A stretch of DNA of 64,000 nt from NCBI RefSeq assembly GCF_004801885.1, contig NZ_SSSM01000005.1, positions 1,012,690 to 1,076,689 of the forward strand, given 5' to 3'. Below the pieces are notes generated by a model, which was given only the letters and a program-made list of their open reading frames with translations, was not told where the DNA came from and ran no database searches. Positions 26,421-34,940 of the stretch are shown piece after piece; position 1 is the stretch's first letter, and each line of letters begins with the position of its first letter. Source of the DNA: Naasia lichenicola. Lineage in GTDB: Bacteria; Actinomycetota; Actinomycetes; Actinomycetales; Microbacteriaceae. A program made the translations under genes and the position numbers.

Positions 26421-27404
26421 CTACGGCGTCGTTCCGCCGGTCGTGTCCGCATCCGCCGAGCCGCCCGCACTCGCGGCCACCGGTTCGCGCCGGACGGCCG
26501 CAGCGTCAGCCGCGGCTCGCGCCGCCGCGAGACGTACCCGGCGCCGGCGCCGGGTGAAGCGGACGATCAGCAGCACTATCGCGGCGACGATGGCGAGGAA
26601 CACCAGCCAGGGCAGCGCGGCTCCGAACGCGATCAGCAGACCCGCGAGCGTCAGCATGAGCGAGTTGAAGCCGGCGAGCAGCCCGTCGAGGAAGGTGCCC
26701 GGCGCCGCAGTGCCGACCTCGGCCGGGGTCGACAGCGTGATCGAGATGGTCGCGAAGGCCACTTGCTCGGCGAGCGAGTCGCGCTGCGCCTTGAGGCTCT
26801 CGAGATCGCCCTCCCGGCTGGTCAGCGCCGTCTCGATCTCGATGAGGTCCGATGTATCCGTCGCGGTGGAGAGCAGAGCCCGCAGACGATCGACAGCGGC
26901 CTGGAGGGTGGCGATCCGCACCTCGTAGTCAGTGGTCTGCTGCGTGACGTCGGTCGAATCGGTGGAGAGGGACTGGACGGTGCCGAGCCCCTTGAGGTCG
27001 AGCAGCGCCTGGTCGAGCCTGTCCTCGGGGATCCGGGCGAGCAGAGTCGCGCTCGCGGGCCGGTAGTCGCTCTTCGGGTACTGGGAGATGGAGTCGAGGC
27101 GCCCGCCCGTCGCCAGGACGAGCGCGCTCACGTCGTCCGCGGATCGGATCGGATCGTCGACGACCAGCTGCAGCGACCCGGTGGTGACCACGTCGCGCAC
27201 GGCGGAGTCGGATGCACCCGCTGCGTCGCCCTCGGCGGGAACCGCGACGCCTGGCTCGGCCAGGCCGGGGGCGACTCCGCTTCCGGACGACCCGGAGCCG
27301 GTGTCGCTCGCTCCGCTCTGGTTCATCGCACAGCCGCTGAGAAGCAGTGCGGTGAGGAGAAGTGCCACTGATCCGCCTATCGCGGAACCTCGTCGATCGC
27401 GCAT
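26421..27404 (-). CDS. DUF4349 lipoprotein
   Basis: A 327-aa lipoprotein: N-terminal signal with lipobox LLLSGC (lipidated Cys at about 25), a periplasm-side DUF4349 domain (about 70-240) with TGSLQLVVDDPIRSADDVSALV and a long coiled-coil-forming stretch (YEVRIATLQAAVDRLRALL ... LESLKAQRDSLAEQ). A membrane helix near 255-290 and a basic, Ala-rich cytoplasmic tail follow. DUF4349 has no proven role. The ATG is preceded by TACCGT at 6 nt, consistent with leaderless expression. Confidence 0.83.
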   Translation of the reverse strand: MRDRRGSAIGGSVALLLTALLLSGCAMNQSGASDTGSGSSGSGVAPGLAEPGVAVPAEGDAAGASDSAVRDVVTTGSLQLVVDDPIRSADDVSALVLATGGRLDSISQYPKSDYRPASATLLARIPEDRLDQALLDLKGLGTVQSLSTDSTDVTQQTTDYEVRIATLQAAVDRLRALLSTATDTSDLIEIETALTSREGDLESLKAQRDSLAEQVAFATISITLSTPAEVGTAAPGTFLDGLLAGFNSLMLTLAGLLIAFGAALPWLVFLAIVAAIVLLIVRFTRRRRRVRLAAARAAADAAAVRREPVAASAGGSADADTTGGTTP

Positions 27405-27744
27405 GGCATGACGGTAGATCCGACCGCCATCGCGCGCTGGGAAAGGCCGTGATCGTTACCGTTCCGTGGCCAGATCGGGTGTTTCGTCCGCATTGTCCGT
27501 GAGGATCCTGAGAGACGAGGACCGGCTGAGACGACCGGGGTTACGGTGGAAACCGAGCCCCCGTTTGGGGGGTTCGCAGAACTTATCCACACTTCGAGCT
27601 GAAGCATTCAGCTTCGGCGGGCCGTCCGGCTCGACTCTTGTCCGATGCGTATTCGGGTACGCGGGACAATGGAGTCGCCGGGCGGCTTTTCTGTGCCCGG
27701 AACGCCGCCGACCCACCGGCGGCGCAGAACGAAAAGGAGGCTCC
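27405..27744. other. 340-base gene-free region with DnaA box and inverted repeats
   Basis: It holds the leaderless promoter of the DUF4349 gene at its left end. TTATCCACA, a perfect DnaA box, lies at 27583-27591. AGCTGAA-GCA-TTCAGCT is at 27597-27613, and a strong AAAAGGAGG ribosome site lies before 27745. No coding sequence is convincing. Confidence 0.5.
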
Positions 27745-28728
27745 ATGGATCACCGCACTCTCGGCCGCACCGGCCGATCCGTCTCCGTGATCGGACTCGG
27801 CACCTGGCAGCTCGGCGCCGACTGGGGTGACGTGGATGCCGCAGAGGCGAACGCCGTGCTCGACGCAGCCGTGGAGGCGGGCGTCACCTTCTTCGACACC
27901 GCGGATGTCTATGGCGACGGCCGCAGCGAGAGCTTCATCGGCGAGTATCTCGCCGCCAACCCCGGCCATGGCATCACCGTGGCGACCAAGATGGGGCGGC
28001 GGATGCCGCAGCTCGCGGAGAACTACACGCTGGCGAACTTCCGGGCATGGACCGACCGGTCGCGCGCCAACCTGAAGGTCGACACGCTCGACCTCGTCCA
28101 GCTGCACTGCCCTCCGACCGAGGTGATCGATTCGGACGCCGTCTACGACGCTCTGGACACCCTCGTGGCCGACGGTGCGATCGCGGCCTACGGCGTCAGC
28201 GTCGAGGAGACGAGCCAGGCGCTGTCCGCCATCGCCCGACCCGGCACTGCGTCGGTCCAGATCATCCTCAACGCCTTCCGGCTCAAGCCCCTCGACGAGG
28301 TTCTGCCGGCGGCGCAGGCGGCCGGTGTCGGCATCATCGCCCGCGTGCCGCTCGCGTCGGGCCTATTGAGCGGGAAGTACACCCGCGAGACCACGTTCGC
28401 GGCGGACGACCACCGCACCTACAACCGCTCGGGCGAGGCGTTCGACGTCGGCGAGACGTTCTCGGGCGTGCCGTTCGAGAAGGGCGTGGAGGCGGCCCAC
28501 GCCTTCGCGGATCTCGTTCCCGAGGGCGCCACACCCGCCCAGGCGGCGCTCGCCTGGATCGCTCAGCTGGATGGCGTCAGCACGGTCATCCCCGGCGCGC
28601 GCAGCGTCGCGCAGGCGCAGTCGAATGCGGCAGCCGGCGAGCTCGCGGATCTGGGCGAGGACTTCCGCGCGGGCGTCACGCGCATCTACGACGAGTACTT
28701 CCGCGAGAGCGTCCACCCGCGCTGGTAG
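27745..28728 (+). CDS. Aldo/keto reductase
   Basis: A 327-aa TIM-barrel NADPH oxidoreductase. The catalytic tetrad is visible: Asp and Tyr in FFDTADVYGDG, Lys in VATKMG, His in LVQLHCPP. Cofactor phosphate binding fits STVIPGARSVAQAQSNAAA near the end, as in AKR families reducing aldehydes and ketones (YghZ/IolS-like). AAAAGGAGG precedes the ATG. It converges on another aldo/keto reductase of a different subfamily, with a long palindrome between them. Substrate unknown. Confidence 0.88.
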   Translation: MDHRTLGRTGRSVSVIGLGTWQLGADWGDVDAAEANAVLDAAVEAGVTFFDTADVYGDGRSESFIGEYLAANPGHGITVATKMGRRMPQLAENYTLANFRAWTDRSRANLKVDTLDLVQLHCPPTEVIDSDAVYDALDTLVADGAIAAYGVSVEETSQALSAIARPGTASVQIILNAFRLKPLDEVLPAAQAAGVGIIARVPLASGLLSGKYTRETTFAADDHRTYNRSGEAFDVGETFSGVPFEKGVEAAHAFADLVPEGATPAQAALAWIAQLDGVSTVIPGARSVAQAQSNAAAGELADLGEDFRAGVTRIYDEYFRESVHPRW

Positions 28729-28730
28729 GT

Positions 28731-28786
28731 GAGCTGCCCAGTTCTGCCGCCTGCGGAGCGCTCCAGGCGGCAGAACTGGGCAACTC
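28731..28786. repeat. Palindrome, AACTGCCCAGTTCTGCCGC family, copy 2
   Basis: Arm 28731-28753 pairs with 28764-28786 with 22 of 23 positions complementary around a 10-nt loop. The arm core CTGCCCAGTTCTGCCGC is identical to copy 1 at 16461. It lies between the ends of two converging aldo/keto reductase genes. Confidence 0.85.
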
Positions 28787-28796
28787 GCGGTCCGTC

Positions 28797-29642
28797 TCAG
28801 TCGTCGTCGGGGTCGCGGCCGGTGCGCACACCCGTCTCGAGGGTCGCGATCGCGGCGAGATCGTCGTCATCCAGCTCGAAGTCGAACACAGCGAAGTTCT
28901 CCTCGATCCTCGAGGGGGTGACCGACTTGGGGATGACGACGTTGCCGAGCTGGACGTGCCAGCGGATCACGATCTGCGCGGGGGAGCGGCCGTGCTTCTC
29001 GGCGAGGTCGTCGAGGACGGTCGTCTCGGTGGATGGATCGCCCAGGATCCGACCACGGGCGAGCGGTGACCACGCCTCGGTGAGGATGCCGTGCTCCGCG
29101 TCGTACGCCCGCAGGTCGGCCTGAGGCAGCCACGGGTGCAGCTCGACCTGGTTGAGCACGGGAAGCTCTCCGCCGTCCGCGATCAGCCGGTCGATGTGAT
29201 GGGTAGCGAAGTTCGAGACGCCGATCGAACGCGCACGGCCTGAGGCCTTGATGGCCTGCAGGGCCCGCCAGGTCTCGACGTACAGATCCTGACTGGGCAC
29301 CGGCCAGTGGATGAGATAGAGGTCGACGTAGTCCAGGCCGAGCTTGCCGAGGCTGACATCGAAGGCGCGCCGGGCGGCGTCGTAGCCGTGATCGCCGTTG
29401 CCGACCTTGGTGGTCACGAACAGCTCGCCCCGAGGCACGTCGGATGAGCGGATCGCGGCACCCACGGCCGCTTCGTTCTCATAGAGCGACGCGGTGTCGA
29501 CGTGTCGGTAGCCGACCTCCAGCGCGTGTCCGATCGCGGTGGCCGCATCGGCGTCCGACACCTTGTAGACCCCGAGCCCGAGCTGGGGGATCGAGTTGCC
29601 GTCGAGCAGGGGGAGGACGGGGGAGAGGGTGGGAGCGACCAT
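28797..29642 (-). CDS. Aldo/keto reductase (2,5-diketo-D-gluconate reductase-like)
   Basis: A 281-aa aldo/keto reductase of the AKR5-like group. Tetrad: Asp/Tyr in HVDTASLYENE, Lys in FVTTKVG, His in YLIHWPVPS. The segment IGVSNFATHHIDRLI and the cofactor-binding VVIPKSVTPSRIEENF are typical. Start ATG 29642 has GATAAT 6 nt upstream. It is related to the gene at 43.5 kb, which shares VGYRHVDTA/VGYRHLDTA and LIHWPV. Likely reduces aldehydes, keto-sugars or alpha-keto esters with NADPH. Confidence 0.88.
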   Translation of the reverse strand: MVAPTLSPVLPLLDGNSIPQLGLGVYKVSDADAATAIGHALEVGYRHVDTASLYENEAAVGAAIRSSDVPRGELFVTTKVGNGDHGYDAARRAFDVSLGKLGLDYVDLYLIHWPVPSQDLYVETWRALQAIKASGRARSIGVSNFATHHIDRLIADGGELPVLNQVELHPWLPQADLRAYDAEHGILTEAWSPLARGRILGDPSTETTVLDDLAEKHGRSPAQIVIRWHVQLGNVVIPKSVTPSRIEENFAVFDFELDDDDLAAIATLETGVRTGRDPDDD

Positions 29643-29870
29643 CGTCCGATTATCTCCGAGCCGATCCGGTGAGATCCGGGCGGCGGGATTTAGGCGGTGG
29701 GGTCTGGGTGGTCGGGTCCCGCGGATCGGCGACCCGGCAGTCGCGGCCGACTGTAGGAATACGGCCCGTCCGATCACGGTTGGCGTGACAGGGCATCGCG
29801 CCCTGCCTGTGTCGGTGTCGCCGCAGCATTCCGTCGGCCGTCAGGCCGCGACGAAGGGAACTCGCGGCAT

Positions 29871-30434
29871 ATGACGCGCATCATGGTCATCATCGGAAGC
29901 GTTCGACCGGGCCGGGTCGGTCTGCCGATCGGCGCCTGGGTCGTGAGCGAGCTGGAAGCGACTGCGGGAGTCGAGGTCGATCTCGCCGATCTCGCAGAGG
30001 TGGCTCTGCCGTTCATGGACGAGCCCAACCACCCCATCCTGCGCAGCTACACCAAGCCGCACACCATCGCGTGGAGCGAGCGGGTGGCTGCGGCGGACGC
30101 ATTCGTGATCGTCGTTCCCGAGTACAACCACAGCTTCTCGCCGGTGATCAAGAACGCGCTCGACTTCCTGCACCACGAGTGGAAGCGCAAGGCAGTAGTG
30201 ACGGTGAGCTACGGCGGCGTCTCCGCCGGCACCCGGGGCGTCGTGCTACTCCAGCCGGCTCTGGTCGGAGTCGGGCTGGTTCCGACGGTCACCAACCCGG
30301 AGATCAACTTCCCGACCAACCACATCAACGACGAGGGCGTCTTCGAGCCCACAGAGACCCACCGCACCCGGCTCGAGGTCGCCGTCGCCGAGGCCATCGC
30401 CCTGTCGGAGGCGCTCAAGCCCCTCCGCGGCTGA
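29871..30434 (+). CDS. NADPH-dependent FMN reductase
   Basis: A 187-aa flavodoxin-fold enzyme. Seen: the FMN phosphate loop GSVRPGRVGLPIGAWV and PEYNHSFSPVIKNALDFLHHEW, the signature of the FMN_red/azoreductase-like family that reduces flavin, quinones or azo compounds. AAGGGA precedes the ATG. It ends beside a CGGCCACCTTTC palindrome cluster and converges on an MFS gene. Physiological substrate unknown. Confidence 0.9.
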   Translation: MTRIMVIIGSVRPGRVGLPIGAWVVSELEATAGVEVDLADLAEVALPFMDEPNHPILRSYTKPHTIAWSERVAAADAFVIVVPEYNHSFSPVIKNALDFLHHEWKRKAVVTVSYGGVSAGTRGVVLLQPALVGVGLVPTVTNPEINFPTNHINDEGVFEPTETHRTRLEVAVAEAIALSEALKPLRG

Positions 30435-30458
30435 GCGCTCGGCCCTGCCCGGGGCGCG

Positions 30459-30567
30459 TTCGGCCACCTTTCGATTCCGTCGGCCACCGTGAGGTCCGTT
30501 CGGCCACCCTTCGAAAGGTGGCCGAAGGCACCCAAAGGTGGCCGAGCGCGGGCGAAAGGTGGCCGAG
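30459..30567. repeat. CGGCCACCTTTC palindrome cluster, locus B
   Basis: Three forward units (CGGCCACCTTTCG at 30461, a diverged unit at 30481, CGGCCACCCTTCG at 30501) meet three inverted AAGGTGGCCGA units. It fills the gap between the ends of the converging FMN reductase and MFS genes. Confidence 0.85.
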
Positions 30568-30603
30568 TGGAGCCAGCGGGCCGAGCTCGCTGGGCGGCGC
30601 TGG

Positions 30604-31812
30604 TCAGCTGGGCTGGACGGGGACCGGCGCGGTGTCCGGGATCGGGCCCGCGTCGCGGTTGCGCAGATCGGGGGACCAGCGCGACCCGATCGCGGCGACG
30701 CCCAGGCATGCGGCCACGAGCCCGACGGCCACGAGGAAGCCGCCCTGCGAGCCGTTCTGATCGATGATCACGCCGGCGAGAGCAGAGCCCAGCGCCGCGC
30801 CGATCAGCTGGCCCGTGTTCACCCAGCCGTAGGCCTCGGCGGTGTCGCTGAACTTCACGGTCGCCGAGGTGATCGTCGACAGCACCGCCAGCGCGGGTGC
30901 CAGGCCGAGCCCCGAGACCACCAGGGTGAGGGCGATCCACCAGAAGCCGAAGGCGAAGGCCGCGGCGCCGAGTCCGACGGTGACGATCAGCAGCCGGCGG
31001 AACAGCGCCCACGGCCCGATCGGCACGTGCCCGAAGAGCAGTCCGCCCGCCAGGGAGCCGACCGACCAGATGGCCAGCACGATGCCGGCCGACGCGTCGC
31101 CGTCTCCGAAGGTCGCGACCACCGAGGTCTCGATGGCCGCGCACGAGCCGATCAGCAGGAAGCCGATCACGGTCGCGAGCAGCACCGTCGGTCGGGTCAG
31201 CACCACGCCGAAGCGGCGCTTGCTGCGCGGGATGCGCACGCGTCCGACCTCCGGCGAGGAGATGAACCAGATGCCGCCGCCGATCAGGAGGGCCACCGAC
31301 ACGAGGATGCCGAGCACGGTGCTGATCTGTGTGGAGATGAACGTCACCAGGACCGGTCCACCGATCCAGATCAGCTCCTGGAGGGCTGCGTCGAGGGAGA
31401 ACAGCGGGGTGAGCTGACGCGAGTTCACCATCTTCGGGTAGATGGTGCGCACGGCCGACGAGACCGGCGGGAAGGTGAGGCCCGAGAGGAACGCCACCGC
31501 CATGTACCCGAAGACCGGCAGCTCCGCCAGGACGATCGTGGTGACGAAGATGCTGCAGAGGATGGTGCTGGTCAGCAGCACGCGCCGGAGGCCCAGTTCG
31601 ACCATCAGCCGGCTGGTCGCAGGACCGGAGATGGCCTGTCCGACGCTGAGCGCGGCGAGGACCAGTCCGGCCGCTCCGTATGAGCCGGTCGTGCGCTCGA
31701 TGTGCAGCAGCAGACCCAGCGAGAGCATGCCGCTGGGCAGCCGCGCCGTGAGCTGCGCGGCCATGATCCGCGACACGCCGGGGGTGCGGAGGAGTTCTCC
31801 GTAGCTACTCAC
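30604..31812 (-). CDS. MFS transporter, 12-helix
   Basis: A 402-aa carrier of the major facilitator superfamily with about 12 hydrophobic helices and a short cytoplasmic middle loop (EVGRVRIPRSKRRFG). It lacks the DHA2 helix-1 motif, so it belongs to a different branch from the other two MFS proteins in the window; it resembles the uncharacterised actinobacterial YfmO/AraJ-like carriers. Start is GTG 31812, with no clear ribosome site. It is transcribed away from nrdA, sharing a 440-base upstream region. Confidence 0.82.
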   Translation of the reverse strand: MSSYGELLRTPGVSRIMAAQLTARLPSGMLSLGLLLHIERTTGSYGAAGLVLAALSVGQAISGPATSRLMVELGLRRVLLTSTILCSIFVTTIVLAELPVFGYMAVAFLSGLTFPPVSSAVRTIYPKMVNSRQLTPLFSLDAALQELIWIGGPVLVTFISTQISTVLGILVSVALLIGGGIWFISSPEVGRVRIPRSKRRFGVVLTRPTVLLATVIGFLLIGSCAAIETSVVATFGDGDASAGIVLAIWSVGSLAGGLLFGHVPIGPWALFRRLLIVTVGLGAAAFAFGFWWIALTLVVSGLGLAPALAVLSTITSATVKFSDTAEAYGWVNTGQLIGAALGSALAGVIIDQNGSQGGFLVAVGLVAACLGVAAIGSRWSPDLRNRDAGPIPDTAPVPVQPS

Positions 31813-32252
31813 AGGACCTACTCACAGCCTCTGAAGTCTAGGGGCCAGCAAGTGTCTGGGGTGTGGCCTACGGTGTGGATAAATCCGGTCGGTTATGCAC
31901 ACGATGTGCACGACACGCCACTACACCTAGGGGATGGAAATGGATCAGACCCCATATATAGTGATTCCTGGTCGAACAACCGCACGGTCTTCCGGTCTTC
32001 GGGTGGCTCGGAATGCCCAGGTTTTCGATCGATCGGAATCGTCTTCCGGGTGCCGGCCTTCGGGTGGCCCGGCATCCGGAGACGAGTCCTGAACAGGCAG
32101 CCGGATGGAAAACCGGCTGAGCAGCATCGTGGAGTATCCCGGCTCGTGAATCGAGTGCGGGCGCATCAACATCAGCACCACCGTCAGCATCGCAACGGCT
32201 TCGTGGGGGAGTCGTCCGAGGTCGTTTCGTCGACCCGTCTTTTGGAGGCACC
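31813..32252 (+). promoter_or_regulatory. nrdA upstream region and long leader
   Basis: This 440-base gene-free region carries a perfect DnaA box in reverse orientation (TGTGGATAA, 31874-31882), the palindrome TGCACA-CGA-TGTGCA (31896-31910) and two NrdR-type boxes. A leader of up to about 270 bases follows, with a direct repeat of CTTCGGGTGGCtCGGaAT (near 31998 and 32058). TTGGAGG sits just before the nrdA ATG. No riboswitch family could be assigned. Confidence 0.55.
31918..31964 (+). promoter_or_regulatory. Pair of NrdR boxes
   Basis: The 16-mer at 31949-31964 (ACCCCATATATAGTGA) matches the NrdR box acaCwAtATaTwGtgt at 13 of 16 positions. A weaker copy (10 of 16) at 31918-31933 lies exactly 31 bases upstream, the usual spacing of paired NrdR boxes. 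The downstream box includes TATAGT, a possible -10. Confidence 0.65.
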
Positions 32253-34742
32253 ATGGCAATAACCGTCGTGAAGCGCAACGGGGGCCGCGAGCCCTATGAC
32301 GCCAACAAGATCAACCTCGCGATCGAGCGTGCGAGCGCCGGTCTCGACGAGAACATCACCTGGGTCACCCAGATCGCCTCAGAGCTCGAGCTGACGCTCT
32401 TCGACGGCATCACCACCCAGCAGCTCGACGAGGCAGTCATCCAGGTCGCCCTGCAGAACGTCAAGGACGACCCGGCCTTCGACACGGTCGCCGCCCGTCT
32501 GCTGCTCAAGACCATCTACAAGCGCGTGCTCGGCGACTACGAGACCGCCGACGAGCTGAAGGCCCTGCACGCGGAGAAGTTCCGCGGATACGTCGAGCGC
32601 GGCGTCGCCGAGGACCTCCTCGACCCGCGCCTCACCGACCTGTTCGACCTCGACCGCTTGAGCGCCGCCCTCGAGCCGGCCCACGACGAGCTGCTCAAGT
32701 ACATCGGCGTCGTCACGCTGAACAACCGCTACGGCATCAAGGCCCGCAACAACGACCCGCTCGAGGTGCCCCAGTACTTCTGGATGCGCATCGCCATGGG
32801 CCTGTCGCTCAACGAGGCCGACGCCACCTCGGCGGCCATCGAGTTCTACGAGAGCATGAGCCGCCTCGACTACCTGGCCGCCGGAAGCACCCTCGTCAAC
32901 GCGGGCACCAAGTTCCCGCAGCTGTCCAACTGCTTCGTCATGGAGATGCAGGACGACATCGAGCACATCGCGAAGACCACGCGCGATGTCATGTGGCTCA
33001 CCAAGGGCACCGGCGGCATCGGCCTGTCGGTCAGCAAGCTGCGGGCGCAGGGATCGCCCATCCGATCGAACAACACCACCTCGACGGGCCCGATCCCGTT
33101 CATGCACACGATCGACTCGATCCTCCGCGCCGTCAGCCGCGGCGGCAAGAAGTTCGGCGCCCTCTGCTTCTACATGGAGAACTGGCACCTCGACTTCCCC
33201 GAGTTCCTCGACCTGCGTGCCAACTCCGGCGACCCCTACCGCCGCACCCGCACCGCCAACACGGCCGTCTGGATCTCCGACGAGTTCATGAAGCGCGTCC
33301 AGAACGACCAGGACTGGTACCTCTTCGACCCGCTCGAGGTCCAAGACCTCGGCGAGCTCTACGGCAAGGCGTTCAGCGCCCGCTACGAGGAGTACGTCGC
33401 CAAGGCCGAGGCCGGCGAGATGAACATGTTCAAGCGGATCAAGGCCCGTGAGCAGTTCAAGTCGATCCTCGTCGCCCTGCAGACCACCAGCCACCCGTGG
33501 CTGACCTGGAAGGACACGATCAACAACCGTGCGCTGAACAACAACACGGGCACCATCCATCTCTCCAACCTCTGCACCGAGATCTGCCTGCCGCAGGACC
33601 GCGACAACGTCTCCGTCTGCAACCTGGCCTCGATCAACCTGTCCCGCCACCTCATCGAGGCCGAAGACGGAACGCTCGGCTTCGACTGGGCGCAGGTCGA
33701 CCGCAGCGCCCGACTGGCCGTCCGTCAGCTGGACAACCTCATCGACATCACGCTCTCGAGCGTGAACGAGGCGGACTTCTCCAACCAGCAGAACCGCGCG
33801 ATCGGCCTGGGTGTCATGGGCTTCACCGACGTCGTGGAGAAGCTCGGCATCTCGTACGAGAGCGAAGCGGCCTACGACCTGATCGACGAGATCATGGAGC
33901 ACGTCTCCTACGCGGCGATCGACGAGTCGGCCGACCTCGCGCAGAGCCGCGGCGCCTACGCCAACTTCCCGGGCTCGCGCTGGTCGCAGGGCATGGTGCC
34001 GCTCGACTCGATCGCGCTCACCGAGGCGGACCGCGGAACGCCCATCAAGGTGAACCGCACCACGCGCCTCGACTGGGACGCCCTGCGGGAGAAGGTCAAG
34101 GGCGGCATGCGCAACGCCACCCTGATGGCCATCGCCCCCACGGCGTCGATCGGCCTCGTCGCCGGCACCACGCCTGGCCTCGACCCGCAGTTCTCGCAGA
34201 TCTTCAGCCGCTCGACCTCGTCGGGCAAGTTCCTCGAGGTCAACCGCAATCTGGTCAGCGACCTCCAGGGCCTCGGTCTCTGGGAGCGCGTGCGGGAGCC
34301 GATCCTGCGCAGCCAGGGAGACATCCAGGGCATCGACGCGATCCCCGACTCTATCAAGGCCGTGTACAAGACGAGCTTCCAGCTCTCGCCGTACGCCTTC
34401 CTCGAGGTCGCGGCCCGTGCGCAGAAGTGGATCGACCAGGCGATCAGCCGCAACATGTATCTCGAGACGCGTGACCTCGGCGACATGATGGACATCTACT
34501 TCGCGGCCTGGGAGCGCGGCGTGAAGACGACCTACTACCTGCACATGAAGCCGCGTCACACGGCCGAGCAGTCCACGGTCAAGGTCAACAAGTCCGAGGG
34601 CATCGGCGACGGGCAGAAGCGCGGCTTCGGCTCGGCGGCTCCTGCCGGGAACACGTCGTCCTCGGCGGCGCCCGCCCAGGTCGCCACCGCTCCCGCTCGT
34701 CGTGGCTTCGGCTTCGGCGGCGTCAGCAAGGAGAACGCGTAG
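32253..34742 (+). CDS. nrdA: Ribonucleoside-diphosphate reductase, large subunit
   Basis: An 829-aa catalytic subunit making dNDPs. N-terminal ATP-cone (VVKRNGGREPYDANKINLAI, 1-90) for allosteric control, then the RNR barrel. Active-site residues: Cys227 in SNCFV, Asn439/Cys441/Glu443 in NLCTEIC, Cys456 in SVCNLAS, and the radical-path tyrosines in TTYYLHM (about 761-762). Unusually, the tail after about residue 770 (Gly/Ser/Ala-rich, ending RRGFGFGGVSKENA) has no cysteine, so the C-terminal pair that normally re-reduces the active site is missing. TTGGAGG precedes the ATG. Partner NrdB follows after a strong hairpin. Confidence 0.95.
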   Translation: MAITVVKRNGGREPYDANKINLAIERASAGLDENITWVTQIASELELTLFDGITTQQLDEAVIQVALQNVKDDPAFDTVAARLLLKTIYKRVLGDYETADELKALHAEKFRGYVERGVAEDLLDPRLTDLFDLDRLSAALEPAHDELLKYIGVVTLNNRYGIKARNNDPLEVPQYFWMRIAMGLSLNEADATSAAIEFYESMSRLDYLAAGSTLVNAGTKFPQLSNCFVMEMQDDIEHIAKTTRDVMWLTKGTGGIGLSVSKLRAQGSPIRSNNTTSTGPIPFMHTIDSILRAVSRGGKKFGALCFYMENWHLDFPEFLDLRANSGDPYRRTRTANTAVWISDEFMKRVQNDQDWYLFDPLEVQDLGELYGKAFSARYEEYVAKAEAGEMNMFKRIKAREQFKSILVALQTTSHPWLTWKDTINNRALNNNTGTIHLSNLCTEICLPQDRDNVSVCNLASINLSRHLIEAEDGTLGFDWAQVDRSARLAVRQLDNLIDITLSSVNEADFSNQQNRAIGLGVMGFTDVVEKLGISYESEAAYDLIDEIMEHVSYAAIDESADLAQSRGAYANFPGSRWSQGMVPLDSIALTEADRGTPIKVNRTTRLDWDALREKVKGGMRNATLMAIAPTASIGLVAGTTPGLDPQFSQIFSRSTSSGKFLEVNRNLVSDLQGLGLWERVREPILRSQGDIQGIDAIPDSIKAVYKTSFQLSPYAFLEVAARAQKWIDQAISRNMYLETRDLGDMMDIYFAAWERGVKTTYYLHMKPRHTAEQSTVKVNKSEGIGDGQKRGFGSAAPAGNTSSSAAPAQVATAPARRGFGFGGVSKENA

Positions 34743-34746
34743 CAAC

Positions 34747-34788
34747 CGGGAACACCCCGCGCGAGAGTCCTCGCGCGGGGTGTTCCCG
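34747..34788 (+). terminator. 18-bp hairpin between nrdA and nrdB
   Basis: Arms 34747-34764 and 34771-34788 (CGGGAACACCCCGCGCGA and its complement) pair perfectly over 18 bp with a 6-nt loop. There is no T-run, so it may be a partial terminator or an mRNA-stabilising 3' end that sets unequal nrdA and nrdB levels. Confidence 0.8.
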
Positions 34789-34940
34789 ACCCCGTAGACC
34801 GGAACTATCCCGCCTCCCTGGGCGTTGAACCAGGTAGGGGGAGTACTCCAGAAGGCGGGGCACAGACTTCACCCGGAACGACCCGGAGCGCGGCCGATCG
34901 AGCGGCGCGGACCACCTCAGACCAGAAACGAGCAGACACC

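Noticed and set aside
27583..31882. Origin of replication
   Set aside because: DnaA boxes are single and far apart, and no dnaA, dnaN or gyrase gene is present.
31965..32252. Cobalamin riboswitch before nrdA
   Set aside because: I found no convincing B12-box or core motif; an RNR leader alone is not enough.
32379..34745. 788-aa frame antisense to nrdA
   Set aside because: nrdA carries all active-site motifs; the antisense frame has none.
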